In this document: positions 41,892 to 50,463 of the stretch, one piece after another
How the letters are laid out: every line of letters starts with the position of its first letter
How positions within the stretch are numbered: position 1 is the stretch's first letter
Assembly: GCF_000196675.2 (NCBI RefSeq)
Contig: NC_015312.1
Location: 6,650,501 to 6,714,500 of the forward strand
DNA: 64,000 nt
Direction of reading: 5' to 3'
DNA from: Pseudonocardia benzenivorans CB1190
Lineage (GTDB): Bacteria; Actinomycetota; Actinomycetes; Mycobacteriales; Pseudonocardiaceae
The notes under the pieces: generated by a model
What the model was told of the DNA's origin: nothing
Databases searched by the model: none
What the model saw: the letters and a program-made list of their open reading frames with translations, nothing else
Position numbers and translations under genes: made by a program

Positions 41892-43274
41892 GTGACCAGT
41901 GTCGACGAGCTCCGCGCCGTGCCGCTGTTCGGCGAGCTCACCGAGGAGCAGCTGGGCCAGCTCGCGGAGGCGAGCACCGTGGTCGCGATCGAGCCCGGCG
42001 CCGAGCTGTTCCACGAGGGCGACCCCGCGGACTTCTGGTGGGCGGTCATCGACGGCGCGGTCGAGCTGAGCCGGCACGTCGGGCGCGAGGAGACGGTCGT
42101 CGGGCGGATGGACGTCCCGGGGCGCTGGGCCGGTGGCTTCCGGGCATGGGACGAGCGCGGCGTCTACCTCGCGACGGCCCGGGGCACCGTCGCCGGACGC
42201 GTGCTGCGGCTGCCGTCGGACGCGCTCGCGGCATTGGCGCGCAAGTGGTTCCCCTTCGGCAGCCACCTCATCGGCGGGCTCTACCACACGGCACGCTCGA
42301 TCGAGTCGACCGCGCGGCAGCGGCAGTCGCTCGTCACGCTCGGCACCCTGGCCGCGGGACTCGCCCACGAGATCAACAACCCGGCGGCGGCAGCCGCGCG
42401 GACCTCCGACGCGCTGCAGGACACCTGCCACGCGCTGACGTCGTCGCTCGCCGGGCTGGTCGCGTCGGGCATCTCGGCGGCGCAGGTCACGGCGCTCGAC
42501 GAGCTGCGCGCCGAGCTGCGGACCCGCCCCGACGTCACGAGCCCGCTCGCGCTCGCCGACCTGGAGGGTGACCTGGAGGGCTGGCTCGACGACCACGGCG
42601 TCGACCGGGGCTGGGAGATCGCGCCCGGGCTCGCCGCGGCCGGGGCCGACGTCGGCTGGTGCGAGCGCGTCGGCGCGCTGCTCGACGGGCCCGCGCTCGG
42701 CCCCGCCCTCGGATGGGTGACGAGCACCGCCGCGGCCGACACCCTGCTGGCCGAGCTCAAGGAGGCGACCGGGCGGATCTCGGAGCTGGTCACCGCGGTG
42801 AAGTCGTACTCGCAGATGGACCGCGCGGCGCGGCAGCGGGTCGACGTCACCGAGGGGCTCGACAGCACGCTGACGATGCTGCGCCACCGGCTCGCCGACG
42901 GGGTGGCGATCGTCCGCGACTACGCGCCGGACCTGCCCACGATCGACGCCTACGCCAGCGAGCTCAACCAGGTCTGGACCAACCTGGTCACGAACGCCGC
43001 CGACGCCATGGCCGGTACCGGCACCCTCCGGGTGTCGACGCGGGCCGACGGCGGCGCCGTGGTCGTGACGATCGCCGACACCGGCCCGGGGATGACGCCG
43101 GAGGTCGCCGCCCGGGCGTTCGACGTGTTCTTCTCGACCAAGGACGTCGGCAAGGGGACGGGTCTGGGCCTGGACATCGCGCGGCGGATCGTCGTGGAGC
43201 GTCACGGCGGGACGATCACGATCGACTCCGCGCCCGGCCGGACCGCGCTCGAGGTCCGGCTGCCGATCCGCTGA
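41892..43274 (+). CDS. Histidine kinase with N-terminal cyclic-nucleotide-binding-like domain
   Basis: 460-aa soluble kinase. Residues 5-115 form a cNMP/CAP-like domain (VPLFGELTEEQLGQLAEAS, HEGDPADFWWAVIDGAVEL). The phosphoacceptor is H159 in LAAGLAHEINNPAAAA. The HATPase has NQVWTNLVTNAADA (N box), DTGPGM (G1) and GKGTGLGLDIARR (G2). No transmembrane segment and no response regulator nearby. GTG 41892 is preferred to ATG 41877 because GGGAG precedes it by 8 bases. Confidence 0.85.
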   Translation: MTSVDELRAVPLFGELTEEQLGQLAEASTVVAIEPGAELFHEGDPADFWWAVIDGAVELSRHVGREETVVGRMDVPGRWAGGFRAWDERGVYLATARGTVAGRVLRLPSDALAALARKWFPFGSHLIGGLYHTARSIESTARQRQSLVTLGTLAAGLAHEINNPAAAAARTSDALQDTCHALTSSLAGLVASGISAAQVTALDELRAELRTRPDVTSPLALADLEGDLEGWLDDHGVDRGWEIAPGLAAAGADVGWCERVGALLDGPALGPALGWVTSTAAADTLLAELKEATGRISELVTAVKSYSQMDRAARQRVDVTEGLDSTLTMLRHRLADGVAIVRDYAPDLPTIDAYASELNQVWTNLVTNAADAMAGTGTLRVSTRADGGAVVVTIADTGPGMTPEVAARAFDVFFSTKDVGKGTGLGLDIARRIVVERHGGTITIDSAPGRTALEVRLPIR

Positions 43275-43359
43275 CCGCCGACCGGCCCGTCGGCTGCGCG
43301 ACATCGCCATGCCGCCGACCGACGGTGCGTCGTCGACGCGGCGGGAGCGCTCGGCCGGC

Positions 43360-43405
43360 GCGACGGGCCGGGCCCGGAGAGCGCGACGGGCTGGGCCCGG
43401 AGAGC
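43360..43405. repeat. 23-bp tandem duplication
   Basis: Positions 43360-43382 and 43383-43405 are 22 of 23 identical and directly adjacent (unit GCGACGGGCCGGGCCCGGAG plus GC). They lie at the 5' edge of the FAD-monooxygenase remnant, consistent with relaxed selection after gene decay. Confidence 0.7.
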
Positions 43406-43510
43406 CTGGCGCTGGTCCGTCCCGACGGCTGCCTCGGGCTCGTGGCCGACTCCGCCGACCCCGGGTCCTGCGCGGGTACCTGCACGACACCCTGCACGTC
43501 GGCGCACGCT
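43388..43510 (+). pseudogene. 3' remnant of an FAD-dependent aromatic monooxygenase
   Basis: The 570-base gap 43275-43844 has no intact gene. Within it, one frame reads LALVRPDGCLGLVADSADPG, and after a one-base shift the next frame continues VLRGYLHDTLHVGAR. Together these match the C-terminal VRPDGYVGLV-type ending of PHBH/MhpA-like FAD monooxygenases. The rest of the gene is lost. A TATGAT box at 43602-43607 could belong to the promoter of the helicase gene. Confidence 0.45.
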
Positions 43511-43844
43511 CGACGGTCCGACGCGCCGGTCCGACCTGCGGACGAGGCGTCCGTCACGGGACCCGGACGGCGTCGCGGTCCCGCTCTCGGCGGACACACG
43601 CTATGATGGGAAGCGATCCCGCCGCCTGTGCGTTGCTCTGGTCCGATGTGGCCGGCCGCTCGCGGTGGCGCGAAGAACCCCGGCCGTCAGGTGGCCGCGT
43701 GTTCGGCCGCGGACGTTCCGCGGCACCGGATCCCGCTGGTCCGTGGGCCCCACGGTCGCGCGTATCGGAACGAGAGCCGGCGCGACAGATCGCGGCACGA
43801 CGCTGACGCAGCGCCACCGTGCCGGACATCCGGAGGAGGAGTTA

Positions 43845-45995
43845 GTGGCCCGACGAGGCCGGCCCCAGACGAGGGCTCGCCGCAGTGCCCCGCGCGACCG
43901 TCGACACACCCGGCCCCAGGGCCCCACCGACGTCGTCTCGGTGCTGGCGCGCGCGTCCCGGGAGGTGGAGACGACCGTCCGCAACGGCCGGATCACCTCG
44001 ACGACGCGCGCGAAGTTCCAGGCCGTCGCACTGCTGCTGCGCGAGGAGCGGGCCCGCGTCCGGTCCGACGCCGACAGCAGCGAGGCGAAGCGGTCCGAGC
44101 AGCTCAAGCGGCTGGAGGGCATCGCGACGATCCTCGCGACCACCGCCGTCCGCGACGCCGCGCTCATGGCGCTGCTCGACGAGGACGCCGTCGTCTCCGA
44201 CGACGCGCGCCTGCTCAAGCGGGACCTGCTCACGAGCGCGGGCATCGAGCCGCCCCCCGAGGAGGTCCGCGCGCCCGAGCCCGCCGCGGTGGAGAACACG
44301 CACCGCGTCGTGCCGCAGTCGGTGGTGTCCCGCCAACTCGCCAACCCCTTCCTCGCACCCGACTTCTCCGCGCCCCGTCCGCCCGCGCCCCGCGCGACGC
44401 GGTTGGCCACGTGGGAGCTGCTCGACCCGCTGCTGCGGTCGTTCGAGCGGGCCGCGCCCGGCGCGCCGGCATGCATGACGCTGCCCGACCCCCTGAACCG
44501 GACGACCTCGACCGGGCTGGAGCTGATGCCGCACCAGGCCGAGGTCGTCACCGCGGCGGCGGCCGGGCACCGGACCTTCCTGCTCGCCGACGAGCCCGGG
44601 CTGGGGAAGACCGCGCAGGCCCTGCTCGCCGCGGAGGCCGCCGACGCGTACCCGCTGCTCGTCGTGGTGCCCAACGTCGTCAAGACGAACTGGGCCCGTG
44701 AGGCCGCGCTCTGGACGCCGCGGCGCACGGCCACCGTCATCCACGGCAACGGCGAGACGATCGACGGGTTCGCCGACATCGTCGTCGTCAACTACGAGGT
44801 GCTCGACCGCCACGTCGGCTGGCTGGGCGACTTCGGGCTGCGCGGCATGGTCGTCGACGAGGCGCACTTCATCAAGAACAAGTCCTCGCAACGGTCCCAG
44901 CACGTCCTGAGCCTGTCCGAGCGGATCCGGGCGCGCACCCCGCAGCCGCTGCTGATGGCGTTGACCGGCACCCCGCTGATCAACGACATCGAGGACTTCC
45001 TCGCCATCTGGCAGTTCCTCGGCTGGATCGACGAGAAGAAGCCGCTTCCCGCGCTGATGGCCGCGCTCGACGACACCGGCCTGACCCCCGCCGACCCGGG
45101 CTTCTACCCGGCGGCGCGGCAGTGCGTCGTCGACATGGGGATCGTGCGCCGACGCAAGGTCGACGTGGCCGCCGACATCCCGGCCCGCCGGATCGCGGAC
45201 CTTCCCGTCGAGCTCGACGGGCCCGCGGGCCGCTCCATCCGCGCGGCCGAGCGCGATCTGGCCCGGCGCATGGTGGCGCGGTACGAGAGCGCGCTGGCCG
45301 CGCGGCGCGACGGCCCGGAGGTCGACGCCGTCGACGGCATCGACCACGAGCTCGTGCACCAGGTCGCGAGCTGGGAGCAGAAGGACGCGACGTCCGCGTC
45401 GTCGGGCGACAACGTCTTCACGATGATGCGGCTCATCGGCCAGGCCAAGGCCGAGCTCGCCGCCGACTACGCGGCCCAGCTGGCGCGGAGTGCCGGCAAG
45501 GTCGTCTTCTTCGCCAAGCACGTCGACGTCATGGACGCGGCCGAGGACCTATTCACCCGGCAGGGTGTGCGCTTCTCCTCGATCCGCGGCGAGCAGTCCC
45601 GCACCGCCCGGCAGCAGAACGTCGACGCGTTCGTCGAGGACCCGGACGTCGCGATCGCGGTCTGCTCGCTGACCGCCGCCGGTGTGGGCCTGAACCTGCA
45701 GGTGGCGTCGGACATCGTGCTCGCGGAGCTGTCCTGGACCGCGGCCGAGCAGACGCAGGCGATCGACCGCTGCCACCGCATCGGTCAGACCGAGCCCGTG
45801 ACGGCGTGGCGGATCATTGCCGCGCAGACGATCGACGCCCGGATCGCCGAGCTCATCGACGACAAGGGGAACCTCGCCGCCCAGGCCCTCGACGGCGCGG
45901 CGCCGGCGGAGGCCTCCTCCTCGACCGACGTCCAGCACGCGGCGCTCGTGGCGTTGCTGACCGCCGCGTTGTCGCGGGATCCGCTCGACGACTGA
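43845..45995 (+). CDS. SNF2-family DNA-dependent ATPase/helicase
   Basis: 716-aa protein. After a basic N-terminal region of about 200 residues come the helicase motifs: LMPHQAEVVTAAA, Walker A DEPGLGKT (about residue 249), VVPNVVKTNW, VDEAHFIKNKSSQRSQH (motif II DEAH near 338), ALTGTPLIND (III), then GVGLNLQVASDIVLAELSW and DRCHRIGQTEPV (V-VI). It resembles SMARCAL1-like annealing ATPases rather than the Snf2-RapA form. GTG 43845 is preceded by GGAGGAGGAG. DNA repair or chromatin-like remodelling is expected. Confidence 0.9.
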   Translation: MARRGRPQTRARRSAPRDRRHTRPQGPTDVVSVLARASREVETTVRNGRITSTTRAKFQAVALLLREERARVRSDADSSEAKRSEQLKRLEGIATILATTAVRDAALMALLDEDAVVSDDARLLKRDLLTSAGIEPPPEEVRAPEPAAVENTHRVVPQSVVSRQLANPFLAPDFSAPRPPAPRATRLATWELLDPLLRSFERAAPGAPACMTLPDPLNRTTSTGLELMPHQAEVVTAAAAGHRTFLLADEPGLGKTAQALLAAEAADAYPLLVVVPNVVKTNWAREAALWTPRRTATVIHGNGETIDGFADIVVVNYEVLDRHVGWLGDFGLRGMVVDEAHFIKNKSSQRSQHVLSLSERIRARTPQPLLMALTGTPLINDIEDFLAIWQFLGWIDEKKPLPALMAALDDTGLTPADPGFYPAARQCVVDMGIVRRRKVDVAADIPARRIADLPVELDGPAGRSIRAAERDLARRMVARYESALAARRDGPEVDAVDGIDHELVHQVASWEQKDATSASSGDNVFTMMRLIGQAKAELAADYAAQLARSAGKVVFFAKHVDVMDAAEDLFTRQGVRFSSIRGEQSRTARQQNVDAFVEDPDVAIAVCSLTAAGVGLNLQVASDIVLAELSWTAAEQTQAIDRCHRIGQTEPVTAWRIIAAQTIDARIAELIDDKGNLAAQALDGAAPAEASSSTDVQHAALVALLTAALSRDPLDD

Positions 45996-46020
45996 ACCGG
46001 GCCGCCCGGCGGGTCGCGGG

Positions 46021-47316
46021 TCAACCGGCCAGGCCGCCGTCGACGGCGAGCGTGGTCCGGGTGACGAAGCTGCTCTCGTCCGACGCCAGGTAGACGACGG
46101 CCGCCGCGATCTCCTCGGGGACGGCGTGGCGCTTGAGCGGGAGGAGATCGTCGAACACGGCGGCGGCCGCGGCCTGGTCCAGCCCGGTGGCCGCCATCTC
46201 GATCTCGTCCTGGAACGCCGTCGAGGTCGGCCCGGGGTGCAGCGTGTTGACCCGGATCCGGCGCGGGGCGATCTCGGTCGCGACGGCCCGCATCAGCCCG
46301 ACCTGCGCGTGCTTGGCCGAGATGTACCCGCAGAGCCCGCCGAAGCCCATCAGGCCGACGACGCTGGACGTGATGACGATGCTGCCCCCGTCCTTCATCA
46401 CCGGGAGCGAGTGCTTGATCATGTGGAACGCGCCGGTGACGTGCACGGCGAGGGTCCGGCTGAAGATCTCGGACGGGTAGTCGACGACCCCGCTCACGGC
46501 CCCGCTGATCCCCGCGTTGGAGAACAGCACGTCGAGCGGGCCGCCGAGGGTGGCGGTGGCCGCGCCGATCGCCTCGACCACGGCCGCCTCGTCGGTCACG
46601 TCGGCGACGGCGCAGCCGTGTGATGCCCCGAGCTCGGCGACGGCGTCCTTCAACCGGCCCTCGTCCAGGCCGACGAAGGAGTAGCCGTTCGCGACGTGCC
46701 GTTCCACCGTGTGCACGCTGATCCCCAGCCGCCGGGCGATCTCCTTGTTGGCCGATCCGCCCGCGACGAGGTCGAGGATCTCGCGCTCCCGCTCGGTGAG
46801 GGCGGGAGCGGTCGCCGTGCGCAGGGCGCGCCTGCTGGCGGCCTCCAGGACCGGCGCGCCCCATTCCTGATGCCGCCGGACGGCCCGGTCGAGCAGGCGC
46901 CTCGCGTCGGCCTCGTCGCCGAGGACGGCCGCGACGGTTCCGAGGTAGTGGTCCACCGCGCCCATCCAGACGACCAGCCCCTGGAGGACCAGGGTGCCGC
47001 TGTGGGGTGTCAGGGCCCGGCGCAGCGCCGCCGCGGCCGGGCGGTGGCCGAGGAGCACTGCGGTCTCGGCGAGCTGGGTGAGCGCGGACATTCGCAGCGC
47101 GTCGAAGGGGATGGCGGCGCAGTCGTCGGCGGTCAGCGCCTCGAGCTCGGCGGCCGCGTCGGCGCGGCGCCCCGTCGAGGCGTGCAGCAGGGCGATGCCG
47201 CACCGCAGCGTGACGAGCCGCGGATACGCTGCCGCGGCCGCGTACAGATCGTCCGACGCCTCGGAGGCGCGCCCGGACCGACGCAGGACGAAGAACCGTT
47301 GGGCCGCGCCGTACAT
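46021..47316 (-). pseudogene. Deletion chimera: LuxR C-terminus fused to a truncated SDR
   Basis: The open frame from 47316 encodes a TPR-like region and the start of a LuxR HTH (LTEREREILDLVAGGSANKEIARRL, HTVERHVAN). At about 46685 it joins in frame to an SDR beginning after its second strand (FVGLDEGRLKDAVAELGA). Downstream, LDVLFSNAGISG, GYISAKHAQVGLM and the VDGGLAG end are intact, but the TGxxxGIG cofactor motif is gone. Both parent domains are truncated. A 431-aa hybrid could be made but is unlikely to work as a dehydrogenase. Confidence 0.7.
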
Positions 47317-47317
47317 C

Positions 47318-47839
47318 GGTGCCGGGCGCGCGCCGATCCGCGCGCTCGGCCTCCTCGTGGGCGAGCCGGACGCGCGCGTCGCGCGCCGCGACGACGGCGA
47401 GCCGGGCGGCCCGGGTCCGTTCCCGTGGCGTGCGGACGACCCGCGTCGCGTGCTCGGCCCGTTCCGCGGCGGTCAGCACCCCGTCCGGGACGTCGGCGAG
47501 GCGATCGTGCAGGCGTGCCCGCCGGTCGGGGGCGAGCCGGTCCTCGACGGCGTCGCGGACCAGGACGTGGGCGAAGCGGTACCCGCCGGGGACCGCGCGC
47601 AGCAACCCGGCCGTCACGGCCGGGGCGAGGGCCGCGTCGGCGACGGCCTCGTCCGGGAGATCGAGGAGGTCCGCCAGCAGGTCGGGCGGGACGTCGCGCC
47701 CGATCACGGCCCCGGCGGCGAGCGCGTCGCGGGTGCGTCGGGGCAGCCCGTTGGTCCTCGCCTCGATGGTCGCGGCGACGGTGGGCGGCACCGGGGTCGC
47801 GTCGGGCAACCGCAGGCGTACCGCCGGACCCCGCGACAT
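47318..47839 (-). pseudogene. Middle fragment of a LuxR ATPase regulator
   Basis: In a different frame from the chimera, 47839-47330 encodes GLPRRTRDALAAGAVIGRD, LLDLPDEAVADAALAPAV and GYRFAHVLVRDAVEDRLAP, the region after the ATPase core of LAL regulators. The Walker A segment is missing on the 5' side, where the LLM gene ends at 47886. A frameshift near 47320 separates it from the C-terminal part above. Together they trace one decayed regulator. Confidence 0.65.
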
Positions 47840-47885
47840 CGCCGACGACGTGAACCGCGGCCGGTCTCCCGGCCGCGGCAGCACG

Positions 47886-48755
47886 TCAGAGCGCGGCGGC
47901 GGCCGGGATGACGTCGCGGCCGAAGCGCCGCACCCGGTCGAGCTCCCAGACCTGCGGCAGCTTCCCCTGGATGGAGTCGACGCCGAGCGCGGCGAGGCGC
48001 TCGAGCGTCGCGAGGAACTCGTCGGTCTTCTCGCCGTCGTCGCCGAGGTCCAGCACGACCTGGACGGTCTTCTCGATCTCGTCGTAGTCGCGGCCCTCGC
48101 GCTCGCAGTGCCCGCGCAGCACCTCGAGCTTGTGCTCCAGCTCGGGCGAGTTGATGATGTTGCACGCATCGGCGTACTTCGCGACCAGCCGCAGCGTCTT
48201 CTTCTCCCCGCCGCCGCCGATGAGGACCCGGGGCCGGTGCAGCGGAGCGGGCACGTTGAGGGTTCGCTTCAGCTGGTAGTGCGTGCCGTCGTAGGGCCCG
48301 TCGGCAGCGGGGTCCCACATCTGCCGGCAGATCTGGAGCGTCTCCTCGAGCATCTCGAACCGCTGCGCCAGCGGCGGGAAGTCGAGCCCGAGCCCCGCTG
48401 CCTCCTCGGCGTTCCATCCCGCGCCGACGCCGAGCCACGCCCGGCCGCCGGAGAGGACGTCGAGCGTGCTGACCAGCTTGGCGAGCAGGCCCGGAGCCCG
48501 GTAGCTCACCGCGGTGACCCAGCTGACCAGACCGACGCGACTGGTGCGGGCCGCGATGTAGCCGAGGGTCGTGTACGCCTCGAGCATGTCGTGCTCGGGC
48601 GGACCGTGCGCGGCGATCTGCCACACGTGGTCCATCATGCTGATCCGCGCGAAGCCGGCCTCCTCGGCCGTCGTCACGATGCGGGTGAGGTCGTCGGCGA
48701 GCGCGCCGGGACCGTTCGGATACGTGAGATCCGAGAGATGCAGACCGATCTCCAT
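47886..48755 (-). CDS. LLM-class (luciferase-like) probably F420-dependent oxidoreductase
   Basis: 289-aa TIM-barrel LLM protein. GLHLSDLTYPNGP, ARISMMDHVWQ, SGGRAWLGVGAGWNAEE and VLIGGGGEKKTLRLVAKYAD are the usual landmarks of actinobacterial F420-dependent LLM enzymes. It catalyses hydride transfer from reduced F420 or flavin to an unknown substrate. ATG 48755. Its downstream side borders the decayed LuxR fragment. Confidence 0.85.
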   Translation of the reverse strand: MEIGLHLSDLTYPNGPGALADDLTRIVTTAEEAGFARISMMDHVWQIAAHGPPEHDMLEAYTTLGYIAARTSRVGLVSWVTAVSYRAPGLLAKLVSTLDVLSGGRAWLGVGAGWNAEEAAGLGLDFPPLAQRFEMLEETLQICRQMWDPAADGPYDGTHYQLKRTLNVPAPLHRPRVLIGGGGEKKTLRLVAKYADACNIINSPELEHKLEVLRGHCEREGRDYDEIEKTVQVVLDLGDDGEKTDEFLATLERLAALGVDSIQGKLPQVWELDRVRRFGRDVIPAAAAL

Positions 48756-48844
48756 GGCGTCACGCTAGCCCGCGCGGGGCGTCCCACCGAGCCGGGCGGC
48801 CCGCCTGCACGGGATGTCCGGAAATCCTGCGTGGCGGAGCAAAG

Positions 48845-48862
48845 AGAAGTGAATTCATTTCT
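48845..48862. promoter_or_regulatory. 18-bp near-palindrome upstream of the enoyl-CoA hydratase gene
   Basis: AGAAGTGAATTCATTTCT (48845-48862) is symmetric at all but one base pair, in an AT-rich island 35 bases upstream of the hydratase ATG at 48897. The TetR gene downstream in the same operon is the natural candidate to bind here. A TTGAC follows at 48863-48867. Confidence 0.6.
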
Positions 48863-48896
48863 TGACCGCGGCCCTCGACGCGGCGATGCTCCGACG

Positions 48897-49796
48897 ATGC
48901 AGCGGACCTACGAGACGATCGTCTACGCCGTCGCCGACCACGTCGCGACGATCACCCTGGCCCGGCCCGAGCACCTGAACACGATCGTCCCGCCGATGCC
49001 CGACGAGGTGGAGGCGGCCGTCGCCGACGCGGTGCGCGACGACGAGGTCAAGGTCATCGTCGTCCGCGGCGCCGGCCGGTCCTTCTGCGCCGGTTACGAC
49101 TTCGGCGACGGCTTCCACCACTGGGACGAGTGGCTGTCGACGGACGGCGCCTGGGACCCCGGGCGCGACTTCGTCCTCGCCACCGCGCCCGCGATCGCGC
49201 CGACGCAGAAGTTCATGAGCATCTGGCGTGCACCGAAGCCGGTGATCGCGCAGGTCCACGGCTGGTGCGTCGGCGGGGGCAGCGACTTCGCGCTGTGCGC
49301 CGACATCGTCGTCGCCAGCGACGACGCGGTGATCGGCACCCCGTACAGCCGGATGTGGGGCAGCTACCTGTCCGGCATGTGGCTCTACCGGCTGGGGCTG
49401 ACCAGGGCCAAGGAGTACGCGCTGACGGGCGCGGCGCTGACCGGCCCCGAGGCCGTCGCGATGGGGCTGATCAACCGGTCGGTGCCGTTCGCCGAGCTGG
49501 AGACGACGGTCCGGGCCACGGCCACGAGGCTGGCCGGCATCCCGTCGTCGCAGCTCGCGGCGATGAAGCTGATCGTGAACCAGGCCTACGAGAACATGGG
49601 CCTGGCATCGACCCAGACACTGGGCCCGATCCTCGACGGGTTGATGCGCAACACCCCCGACGCGAAGCGGTTCATCGACCTGGCCGAGCGCGACGGCGTG
49701 CGCGCCGCGGTGGCCCGGCGCGACGGCGACTTCGCCGACTACAGCCAGGCACCGCCCGAGCGGCGGCCGAACCCCGACCACGTCATCGAGCTGTGA
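48897..49796 (+). CDS. Enoyl-CoA hydratase/isomerase (crotonase) family protein
   Basis: 299-aa crotonase-fold protein. VKVIVVRGAGRSFCAGYDFGDG and VHGWCVGGGSDFALCADIV form the CoA-binding oxyanion hole; EYALTGAALTGPEAVAMGLIN is conserved. Longer than typical hydratases by about 35 residues, with an insertion between the two oxyanion segments (FHHWDEWLSTDGAWDPG). Acts on an enoyl- or acyl-CoA. Translationally coupled (GTGA) to a TetR regulator. Confidence 0.85.
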   Translation: MQRTYETIVYAVADHVATITLARPEHLNTIVPPMPDEVEAAVADAVRDDEVKVIVVRGAGRSFCAGYDFGDGFHHWDEWLSTDGAWDPGRDFVLATAPAIAPTQKFMSIWRAPKPVIAQVHGWCVGGGSDFALCADIVVASDDAVIGTPYSRMWGSYLSGMWLYRLGLTRAKEYALTGAALTGPEAVAMGLINRSVPFAELETTVRATATRLAGIPSSQLAAMKLIVNQAYENMGLASTQTLGPILDGLMRNTPDAKRFIDLAERDGVRAAVARRDGDFADYSQAPPERRPNPDHVIEL

Positions 49797-50431
49797 GCCG
49801 GGGGCCGACGGCCGGGCAGGCCCCCGGGCACACTCCCGGGCACAGCCCCAAGGGTGAGCGGACGCGACAGCGGCTGCTCGCGCTGGCACAGGAGATGCTC
49901 GCGGAGGGCAGCGCACTCGAGGTCACGGCGCTCGCCGAGCGCGCCGGGGTCTCCGCGAGCGTGCTGTACCGCTACTTCGACGGGAAGGACGGGCTGGTCG
50001 CGGCCGTCGTCCACGCGTTCTACGACGAGTACGACGCCGCCGTGTTCAGCACACCGGCCGGGCCCGGCCGCGGCTGGCTCGAGCAGGAGGCCCTGCGGAT
50101 CGAACGGGAGGTCGCCTTCCTGTACCGGCATCCGCTGGGCCGCGCCGTCGCGGCCGGGCTGCTGCACGAGCCGGCCGCGACCCGCGCGGACGCCGAACGG
50201 CAGCGGGTCCACGAGGCCGCGGCCGCGCGCAACATCCGGCGGGCCCAGCGCGCCGGCGAGCTGCCCGGGTCGATCGACGCCGGGCTCGCCGGCGCGGTGA
50301 TCATCGGCGCCCTGCGCTCCGCGCTCGGCGAGGCGCTCGGTCGCGCGGCCCCACCGCCGGAGGCGGCGGTCGCGGAGATGGTCCAGGCCGTCGGGGAGAC
50401 CGTCCTGCGGTCCCGGCTCGCCAGGGACTGA
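49793..50431 (+). CDS. TetR-family transcriptional regulator
   Basis: 212-aa regulator. PKGERTRQRLLALAQEMLAEG, then VTALAERAGVSASVLYRYFDGKDGLVAAVVHAFY is the TetR HTH and first helices; the C-terminal ligand domain is shorter and GA-rich. GTG 49793 overlaps the hydratase stop. It probably controls the crotonase through the palindrome at 48845-48862. Confidence 0.9.
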   Translation: MSRGPTAGQAPGHTPGHSPKGERTRQRLLALAQEMLAEGSALEVTALAERAGVSASVLYRYFDGKDGLVAAVVHAFYDEYDAAVFSTPAGPGRGWLEQEALRIEREVAFLYRHPLGRAVAAGLLHEPAATRADAERQRVHEAAAARNIRRAQRAGELPGSIDAGLAGAVIIGALRSALGEALGRAAPPPEAAVAEMVQAVGETVLRSRLARD

Positions 50432-50446
50432 CCGCTCGAAGGCCAG

Positions 50447-50463
50447 GGGCGGCACGGCCGCCC
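50447..50463. terminator. 7-bp hairpin between converging TetR and TehA-like genes
   Basis: GGGCGGC (50447-50453) and GCCGCCC (50457-50463) pair over the loop ACG, in the 32-base gap between the two converging stop codons. It can serve both transcripts. Confidence 0.55.

Noticed and set aside
43665..43844. Upstream extension of the SNF2 protein
   Set aside because: The GGAGGAGGAG site at 43832-43841 sets the start at GTG 43845; the preceding 60 codons have no conserved sequence.
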